Part shown: piece by piece, positions 5,871 to 10,989 of the stretch
How positions within the stretch are numbered: the first letter of the stretch is position 1
Layout: every line of letters begins with the position of its first letter
From: Clostridia bacterium
GTDB taxonomy: Bacteria; Bacillota; Clostridia; Christensenellales; Borkfalkiaceae
Direction of reading: 5' to 3'
Length of the DNA: 10,989 nt
NCBI GenBank assembly: GCA_900767195.1
Contig: CAAFYG010000094.1
Coordinates: 1-10,989 of the forward strand
Notes under the pieces: model-generated
Database searches by the model: none
What the model was told of the DNA's origin: nothing
What the model saw: only the letters and a program-made list of their open reading frames with translations
Program-made: the position numbers and the translations under genes

Positions 5871-8408
5871 TTATTCTGCAGTTTTTTCTACGCAGCCGAA
5901 ATTGCCGATGAAATAGGTGTGGGTATCGTCTTGTTGCTGATATGACGTAAAACTTACCAACATTGCGGACGAAACATTTCCCTCCGTAAGATTATTCACG
6001 TTATCCCACTTCGCAAGCAAATCAGTCAAGGCTATTTTTACATTAACCGTCTGTGCCTTACCTAAATATTTTCCATTGCTATCGCCCAACCAGAAAATTT
6101 TAGCCGCATATTCGCTTGAAAATTGAAGTTCCGCATCAAAAGTAATTGCTTCATATTTATCAGACATCATTTCATAATACGATTTCGAATGAATCGCACG
6201 CATACGCAAACCAATACCATTTGAATTGCCTTCGCCGCATAACTTGCTGACGATTTTCAATCTTCCGTCTACAACTTCCGCGTCACCGACATTGATGTAA
6301 GAATTTTTCCACACTTGCGAATTTTCAAGAATATCTTCATCGATAATGTTCCATACCAATCCGTCCGCAGCCGTGTAAATATCTATTGCGGCGGTAAGAT
6401 ACGTTGCGCCCCTATAGGTAACCTTCGCCGTATAAACGCCCTGCGGTATATTTGTAGTATCGATTTTCGCCGCATTGTCGCAACGAACCACTCTGCCGCT
6501 TTGCGCCACAAGTACCGCCTTGTAAGTAAGCGATTTATCGAGTTTGTTTTCCGCGTCGAGCGAAAGCAGATTATATTCAGGAGTTTCCGCGGTTTCCACA
6601 AGCTGCACTCCGCTAACGTCGATCGCTTCCGTCTTCGATACGCCCCCGAAATTTCCCACGCTGACAATGTCTTGTTTCTCCTCTGGTTTCGTGCCATCAT
6701 GCCCAAAATATGTAGTAAACAACTGACATTCGAGAGAGCCACCGAGGTTCAAACGTCCTATGCCGTTCATCGATTCCCATTTTTCAAGCAAATACGATAT
6801 ATCAATGGAATAGTCTACCCATTTCCCCGCGCCTTGCCAAACGCCATAATAATTGCCATCACTACTGGGTTTTCCCTCTGTTCCTTTCAGTTTAATATTC
6901 ATTCCGCCCACAGAAAGGTATACGCTGAATTTTACGGCGCTGTACGTTTCGCTCATCATCTCGTAATACGCCTTCGAGTGAATTGCTCGTACGCGCATTC
7001 CCACCTCTGTTGTGCTGTTTTCACCCGCCACCATATCAAACGAGAGAACTTTTTTGCCGTCGATAGCGGAAAACTTCGTATCGGCAAGCCGCAGATATCC
7101 GCCGCGTAATACCTCCGAATCGTTCACGCTGTACTCGCTCAGATCCTGCCATACCATGCCGTCGTCTTCATTGTAAAAATCAAGACTGCCGATATACGCG
7201 ATTTTCCCTTCCGCTTTCAATTCAAGCGTGTACAAGCCCTGCGGAATTGCCGCCGTAACCACGTTTTTTGCATTTGCGATTTCCACTTTTCTGCCGTTCG
7301 CTGCCGTGAGCGTTGCCGTAACGTTTTTTTCCGACAAATCTTCGTCGGTAAGCGAAAGCAAATTCAATTCGGGCGTGGCGTTCGTTTCGAAAAGCTGCGT
7401 TACGCGCTTATAATACCGCTTCAGCGTAAGCTCGCCGCCCAAGGCGTATTTCAAATTGCCCGTACATTCGCTTGCGCTCTTCTCTTCGTCCGATACGTAC
7501 CCTTTCAGTCGGCCGAGGTCAAGCTCGGCTGCCGTCACGTTGTCGCCGAGTTTCGCGCTGTATTCAACGGTACGCGAAGGCGCGGCTTTGTATTCGCCGT
7601 TTTCGTCGCCGAAATAATATTCCACGTTGTAGGTATAACTTATGCCCTTTTCGATAACGGGCGCGATATACGTTGCTTTAAGCCATTCGGAATTTTCCGC
7701 GCCCGCTTCAATCGCCTTTTGCGCCACGTATGCCATGGTGCGAACGTTGTTTTTCTCGTCTTCTGCGGGCGTGAATACATAGCTCACCTTTTCGCCCTGC
7801 GTGTACGCGATATACCCCAAGCCCACCATTTCTCTGCCAAGATTATCCAGCTTTACGTTCGTGATCGTGCCGTAGAAAGCCATTTTCTGCAGCTCTTCGT
7901 TGTAACGCATTGCATCGCCGTCAAGGTTGAAAATACGCGCTTTGCCGTCGGCGGCGGTATCGTCGTACTGCCATTCGCCGTTTTCGTCTTTCACCGCCCA
8001 ATCGTATTTCACGTTTTCGCCGAACGCGTATTCGCGCGCCGCAAACGTATCGTTGTACGCCTTGGGAAGAAGCAGCACGCCGAACGCGATATTATCGTAA
8101 ACGCCGTTTTTCGCGCTCTGCATCAAGCCTTTATAATGTCCCTGCGAAAGCGTGAGCGCATAGCGCAAGCCGTTTTTTTCTTCGCTGCTACCTACGTTTT
8201 TAATGCTCGCGCCCGTCGCCATTTTCAAAGAACCCGTTTCCGCGTTCGTTACGTCTTCAATGGTGTATGCCTGCGGAATTTCCGGTTCGCCCGCGCCGTC
8301 CGCACCTGCGTTCAGCGTTTTCACGCCCGCGAACAGGAAGCCAGCCGCGCCCGCCGCCGCAAGCAGAGAAAAAGTTTTTATGCGATGATTTTTAAACGTC
8401 GTTTTCAT
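5871..8408 (-). CDS. Large secreted modular protein with two SKxYYE modules
   Basis: An 845-residue protein. Residues 1-38 form a basic N-terminus and a hydrophobic segment (FSLLAAAGAAGFLFAGV, 13-29), a signal peptide or signal anchor. Residues about 48-250 resemble an unnamed domain seen in secreted Clostridia proteins (GLRYALTLS ... GVLLLP ... GLGYIAYT ... RTMAYVAQKAIEAG). Residues about 257-337 resemble a MucBP/InlB-like adhesin domain (YNVEYYFGDENGEY ... LTLKRYYKR). Two related modules follow, about 337-590 and 599-845. Each has an Ig-like half (TATLT..GR, IPQGxYT), then a half with SKxYYEMMS (478-486 and 741-749), a [D/S]LLxKW-like helix and a closing GNFG. There is no LPxTG, C-terminal anchor or catalytic motif. 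The ATG overlaps the stop of the upstream 47-residue gene (ATGA), and GGAGG at 8419-8423 lies inside that gene, so the two are probably translationally coupled. Binding to a surface or glycan is likely but not shown. Confidence 0.85.
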   Translation of the reverse strand: MKTTFKNHRIKTFSLLAAAGAAGFLFAGVKTLNAGADGAGEPEIPQAYTIEDVTNAETGSLKMATGASIKNVGSSEEKNGLRYALTLSQGHYKGLMQSAKNGVYDNIAFGVLLLPKAYNDTFAAREYAFGENVKYDWAVKDENGEWQYDDTAADGKARIFNLDGDAMRYNEELQKMAFYGTITNVKLDNLGREMVGLGYIAYTQGEKVSYVFTPAEDEKNNVRTMAYVAQKAIEAGAENSEWLKATYIAPVIEKGISYTYNVEYYFGDENGEYKAAPSRTVEYSAKLGDNVTAAELDLGRLKGYVSDEEKSASECTGNLKYALGGELTLKRYYKRVTQLFETNATPELNLLSLTDEDLSEKNVTATLTAANGRKVEIANAKNVVTAAIPQGLYTLELKAEGKIAYIGSLDFYNEDDGMVWQDLSEYSVNDSEVLRGGYLRLADTKFSAIDGKKVLSFDMVAGENSTTEVGMRVRAIHSKAYYEMMSETYSAVKFSVYLSVGGMNIKLKGTEGKPSSDGNYYGVWQGAGKWVDYSIDISYLLEKWESMNGIGRLNLGGSLECQLFTTYFGHDGTKPEEKQDIVSVGNFGGVSKTEAIDVSGVQLVETAETPEYNLLSLDAENKLDKSLTYKAVLVAQSGRVVRCDNAAKIDTTNIPQGVYTAKVTYRGATYLTAAIDIYTAADGLVWNIIDEDILENSQVWKNSYINVGDAEVVDGRLKIVSKLCGEGNSNGIGLRMRAIHSKSYYEMMSDKYEAITFDAELQFSSEYAAKIFWLGDSNGKYLGKAQTVNVKIALTDLLAKWDNVNNLTEGNVSSAMLVSFTSYQQQDDTHTYFIGNFGCVEKTAE
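5874..6614 (-). repeat. SKxYYE module copy B (C-terminal module of the 845-residue protein)
   Basis: This encodes residues 599-845. It is the more divergent of the three long copies: MRAIHSKSYYEMMSDKYEAI is kept, but the sequence between that and the closing IGNFG differs from copies A and C. It lacks the QLFTTYFG element that both others share and has LVSFTSYQ at the same place. Confidence 0.7.
6639..7400 (-). repeat. SKxYYE module copy A (first module of the 845-residue protein)
   Basis: This encodes residues 337-590. It is very like copy C in the neighbouring large gene, with shared blocks VRAIHSKAYYEMMSE, GGMNIKLKGTEG, YSIDxxYLLExWE, LECQLFTTYFG and VSxGxFG. Similarity is visible at the DNA level too: compare 6715-6740 with 8665-8690, which both read approximately GTAGTAAAyAACTGACATTC. 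Confidence 0.8.
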
Positions 8409-8548
8409 AATTTCTGTCCCTCCGCGTTTTTCCAGGGATTATCCTGAAACAGGAAATCTTCCTGCTCGTTCTCGAACGTACTCGTCCGGATCATGTCGTC
8501 CGCCAATTTCGAAACAAAAATTTCGGGACTTTGATAAATTTTCTTCAT
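8405..8548 (-). CDS. 47-residue peptide, conserved-looking small protein
   Basis: The frame reads MKKIYQSPEIFVSKLADDMI, then RTSTFENEQEDFLFQDNPWK and NAEGQKL. AAAGGAG at 8555-8561 lies 6 bases before the ATG, one of the best ribosome binding sites in the window. The TGA stop overlaps the ATG of the 845-residue gene by four bases (ATGA), so translation of the two is probably coupled. The peptide has no signal sequence or membrane segment and a short basic start. The rest is acidic and aromatic. The pattern MKKxYxxPE followed by D-x-I-x-T-S resembles a large group of short unnamed proteins in Clostridia and Bacteroidetes, from memory and not checked. The gene lies 40 bases after the stop of the upstream large gene. 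The role is unknown: a small partner of the secreted proteins, or a regulatory leader peptide, could both fit. Confidence 0.75.
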   Translation of the reverse strand: MKKIYQSPEIFVSKLADDMIRTSTFENEQEDFLFQDNPWKNAEGQKL

Positions 8549-8554
8549 ACCGTG

Positions 8555-8561
8555 CTCCTTT
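8555..8561 (-). promoter_or_regulatory. Ribosome binding site of the 47-residue peptide gene
   Basis: AAAGGAG on the - strand with a 6-base spacer (CACGGT) before the ATG at 8546-8548. It is the main support for the peptide gene being real. Confidence 0.8.
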
Positions 8562-8578
8562 CTATTTTATTTTTTGCC

Positions 8579-8605
8579 CGAAGGCGGATTATGCTTCCGC
8601 CTTCG
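8579..8605 (-). promoter_or_regulatory. Perfect hairpin carrying the stop codon of the large upstream gene in its loop
   Basis: CGAAGGCGGA and TCCGCCTTCG (- strand) form a 10-bp stem, and the 7-base loop AGCATAA contains the TAA stop. An A-rich stretch follows rather than a T-tract, so it is not a standard rho-independent terminator. It lies between two genes that look co-transcribed and may protect the 3' end of the upstream message or lower expression of what follows. Confidence 0.55.
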
Positions 8606-10989
8606 CAACCGCGCCAAATCTGCCGATGCTCACCACGTCTTTATCCTTTGCGCCGAAATAGGTAGTAAATAACTGACATTCGAGTGTACTATCCATGTTC
8701 AGCCGCCCCAAGGTATTGATCCCTTCCCAATTTTCAAGCAAATAAGCTAAATCGATTGAATATTCTGCCCACGTTCCCTTTGCTTGCCAAACGCCGTAAC
8801 CTTTTTCGCCTTCCGTGCCTTTCAGTTTGATATTCATTCCGCCCGTAACGTAAACGCTGAATTTGATTGCGGAATAATTTTCGCTCATCATCTCATAGTA
8901 GGCTTTTGAATGAATGGCGCGAAGCCGCATGCCCACCTGATTTGTGCCGCCTTCCGCTTCGAGAATCGGGAACGAAAGCACTTTATCTTCGCCGATTTTG
9001 GCAAATTGAGCTTCGCCGAGCCGTATATAACCATAGCGCAGAATTTCCGCGTCGTTCACGCTGTTTTCGTCGAGTTCCTGCCACACCAGACCGTCGGCGG
9101 AATTATAGAAATCCACGTTCGCAGTGTACGCCGCCGCGCCGTTTTCGTATACCGTAATTTCGTAAACGCCTTGTTTCAAACCCGCCAGGCTCAAAGCTTT
9201 CGCGTTTTCCGCGTTCTGCACGTTGCCGTAGCGATCGGTGAGCGTTGCCGTAGCGACAGCCCCCGCGCCCTTGTACAGGCTCGTAAGATCAAACATTTCC
9301 TTGCCTTTTACATCTACAAGCTGCACATTGGTTTCCACCACGCCGCGCTTCACAAGGCGGAAGTTGCCGATATACAATTCGCCCACGGTTTCGTTGTGCT
9401 TCGCGCCGCCCGAAGTGCGTATCGTGAGAAGTTCTCTTAAATATCGGTCGCCCGTTTCGATCTTCGCGATATTCGTGAGCGTATCCCAGTTTTCAAGCAG
9501 CGTTTTCAGATCAATCGTTTCGCTGTACCACGTATCGAACGCGCCGTCCTGCGAGAAATTTTTCGTGCCGAACGGTCTGCGCCAAAACGAAGTAACGGGT
9601 TCGGCGTATTCGTATGTGCAATGATACAACCAATCGAAAGTGAGATTATAATTCTGCCCGTCTGCAAGCAGCGATTCGTAGTACGCTTTCGAATACAACG
9701 GCAGAATCTGCACGCCTACAACGTCGGTATCGATTGCCCATCTCGGCTTAACTTCCGTCTTGAAGAAATCGCCCGTTTTTTCACCCGCACCGATCGCAGG
9801 GCCTCTCACGATTTCCGCCGAAACGGCGTAAGGTTTTTCGGAAGATCCCCAGTTGTTCCACGCTTTCGCGTAGGAAGCCGTATCGGTATTCACGCCCGAA
9901 TAGCCCGTTTCTTCGCCCACGTAGTCGAGCGTGAGTTCGTAGTATTCGATCGTGCCGAACGCGCTGTTGCGATTCGCCGCAAGGATCACGGTGATTTTGT
10001 AGCTGCCGGGCGCGCCGAGCGCGTTTGCCGCAAGCACGTTGTTTTCGATCACGCACGAGATTTCGCCCGCCTGTTTGCCCGTCATGCGCTCGATTTTGTA
10101 ATCGATTTCGTAGCCGGACTTCGTGTATTTAGTAAGATCGAGCTGCTGCGCCGCCGAAATCGTATGCAGGGCGGTATCCGTGGTTTTTTCAATCGCTGCT
10201 TCGTCGGTGAAAAGCGTACATTCAAGCGTTTTGTACGTGCTGCCGCTCACCGCGTAAATGCGGAAGCGATACTCGCCTCCGAAATACGGCTTAAACGTTT
10301 TGTCTCCGAGATTGATCGTTTGCCCTTCGTAAATCGCGTCGATATTCGCTATGGTAGCGGGTGCGCCGTTCAGCGTTACGCAGAGAAGCTTCGTAAGATC
10401 GTTTTCTTCGCCGACTTTCAATGTTGCGCCGGGTTTTGCCGTCGCTTCGCCGCTCGCCGCTTCGTTCGTTACGAGAATATCGGCGATATACACCTTTTCG
10501 TCCGAGCCTTTCAAATCGCCGCTAAACCACATTAAATAGTCGTTGCGGCTTCTGTCGTGGCGTTGGATGATATTGTAATCCATCAGATATTTCACGTCGT
10601 TATAGCCCGATACAAGCTTATCGTAATCGTTTACGAATTTTTCGAGCGTGACGGTATCGTACACCCATCTGTTGCGGACATACCCTTTGCTTTCGAAATT
10701 ATCGAAATACGAGCGGATCGAATTGCCGTCGTTCTCGCTTGAAGCGTAGTATTTCAGCGTAACGGTGGCGTTCGGGTTTTCGGAAAGCAGCTTTTCGTAG
10801 TAGCCTTTCGAGTACATGGGAAGCATTAAAATCAAGTACGTTTGTCCGAGTTTCGTAACTTCGAACATTCTTCCCTTTTCGCCGAATTTATCCGCCGTGA
10901 GATTGTACGCGGGGTGCGTATCCCAATTCAACCAGCCGCAATATTCGCTGTGCGCGATCATCAGCTCGCCGTCCGATACGATATTCTTC
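8589..10989 (-). CDS. Large modular protein with three SKxYYE modules, N-terminus outside the window
   Basis: The C-terminal 799 codons are visible. The frame is open to the right edge, reading KNIVSDGEL before the Met at 10961, so that Met is internal. Numbered from it: a first divergent SKxYYE module (about 1-166; SKGYYE 51-56; closing YIADILV), then a long Ig-like region (about 180-348) of two or so beta-sandwich domains, a second module (about 355-538; SKAYYE 424-429; closing YIGNFRLV), and a third (about 540-787; SKAYYE 685-690). The third is very close to the first module of the 845-residue protein. No catalytic motif, LPxTG or C-terminal membrane segment is visible. A secreted binding or scaffold protein is the likely reading; an enzyme domain could lie in the unseen N-terminal part. 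It is followed by the peptide gene after 40 bases, in probable operon. Confidence 0.85.
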   Translation of the reverse strand, partial: KNIVSDGELMIAHSEYCGWLNWDTHPAYNLTADKFGEKGRMFEVTKLGQTYLILMLPMYSKGYYEKLLSENPNATVTLKYYASSENDGNSIRSYFDNFESKGYVRNRWVYDTVTLEKFVNDYDKLVSGYNDVKYLMDYNIIQRHDRSRNDYLMWFSGDLKGSDEKVYIADILVTNEAASGEATAKPGATLKVGEENDLTKLLCVTLNGAPATIANIDAIYEGQTINLGDKTFKPYFGGEYRFRIYAVSGSTYKTLECTLFTDEAAIEKTTDTALHTISAAQQLDLTKYTKSGYEIDYKIERMTGKQAGEISCVIENNVLAANALGAPGSYKITVILAANRNSAFGTIEYYELTLDYVGEETGYSGVNTDTASYAKAWNNWGSSEKPYAVSAEIVRGPAIGAGEKTGDFFKTEVKPRWAIDTDVVGVQILPLYSKAYYESLLADGQNYNLTFDWLYHCTYEYAEPVTSFWRRPFGTKNFSQDGAFDTWYSETIDLKTLLENWDTLTNIAKIETGDRYLRELLTIRTSGGAKHNETVGELYIGNFRLVKRGVVETNVQLVDVKGKEMFDLTSLYKGAGAVATATLTDRYGNVQNAENAKALSLAGLKQGVYEITVYENGAAAYTANVDFYNSADGLVWQELDENSVNDAEILRYGYIRLGEAQFAKIGEDKVLSFPILEAEGGTNQVGMRLRAIHSKAYYEMMSENYSAIKFSVYVTGGMNIKLKGTEGEKGYGVWQAKGTWAEYSIDLAYLLENWEGINTLGRLNMDSTLECQLFTTYFGAKDKDVVSIGRFGAVAKAEA
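8601..9344 (-). repeat. SKxYYE module copy C (last module of the partial large protein)
   Basis: This encodes residues 540-787 of the partial protein, numbered from the Met at 10961. It aligns along its whole length with copy A, with shared landmarks: VQL/TQL start, TATLTxxxG, GLVWQELDENSVND against GMVWQDLSEYSVND, RAIHSKAYYEMMSE, GGMNIKLKGTEG, QLFTTYFG and VSIGRFG. Copies A and C start about 1.95 kb apart in the same orientation. Confidence 0.8.

Noticed and set aside
6315..7109. Open frame of 264 codons on the + strand
   Set aside because: Antisense to the 845-residue protein; basic and low in sense; no ribosome binding site.
7719..8447. Open frame of 242 codons on the + strand
   Set aside because: Antisense to the signal-peptide end of the 845-residue gene; composition of a shadow frame.
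9621..10535. Open frame of 304 codons on the + strand
   Set aside because: It lies entirely antisense to the partial large protein. The product is Arg, Phe and His rich with no domain-like pattern, typical of a shadow frame in GC-rich codons.
5871..10989. LPxTG or other sortase anchor on the two large proteins
   Set aside because: Both C-termini end directly after the last module with no hydrophobic tail or sorting motif.
1..10989. CRISPR array, tRNA or rRNA genes
   Set aside because: No regularly spaced short repeats and no recognisable RNA gene patterns seen on either strand; the only repeats are the protein modules.

Overview
The window looks like a piece of a Gram-positive Clostridia genome, probably an uncultured gut lineage related to Christensenellales. 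I infer this from AAGGAG-type ribosome binding sites, a lipoprotein signal, large secreted proteins with Firmicutes-style adhesin modules, codon style and the type of mobile-element relic at the left edge. The lineage is not proven by anything in the window.

Left part (1 to about 1830, + strand): the worn-out end of a mobile element. A sigma-region-4/helix-turn-helix-like gene and a small accessory gene each carry one apparent frameshift. A strong bidirectional terminator follows. Then comes a large serine recombinase that has lost its N-terminal catalytic serine region and its C-terminal end, and has one zinc-ribbon cysteine changed to glycine. The element is very probably dead.

Right part (about 1661 to 10989, - strand): one gene cluster, transcribed from right to left. 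In order of transcription it holds (i) the C-terminal 799 codons of a large multi-domain protein cut by the window edge; (ii) a 47-residue peptide gene with an excellent ribosome binding site; (iii) an 845-residue secreted protein whose ATG overlaps the peptide gene's stop (ATGA); (iv) a lipoprotein metallophosphoesterase with two InlB-type repeats and a purple-acid-phosphatase-like domain; and (v) an intracellular DUF4091 protein, a glycoside-hydrolase-like family. A good terminator lies between (iv) and (v), and hairpins sit between (i) and (ii) and between (iii) and (iv).

The most interesting content is proteins (i) and (iii). Together they hold five copies of a module marked by an S-K-x-Y-Y-E motif, three of them closely alike. 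I do not recognise it as a named domain. The copies look like secreted beta-sandwich, perhaps carbohydrate-binding, units. With the lipoprotein phosphoesterase and the DUF4091 protein, a role in binding and processing an extracellular glycan or phosphorylated polymer is a reasonable inference, but only an inference. The DUF4091 gene appears to have lost its natural stop at an A7 run, so its reading frame now extends antisense into the dead recombinase.
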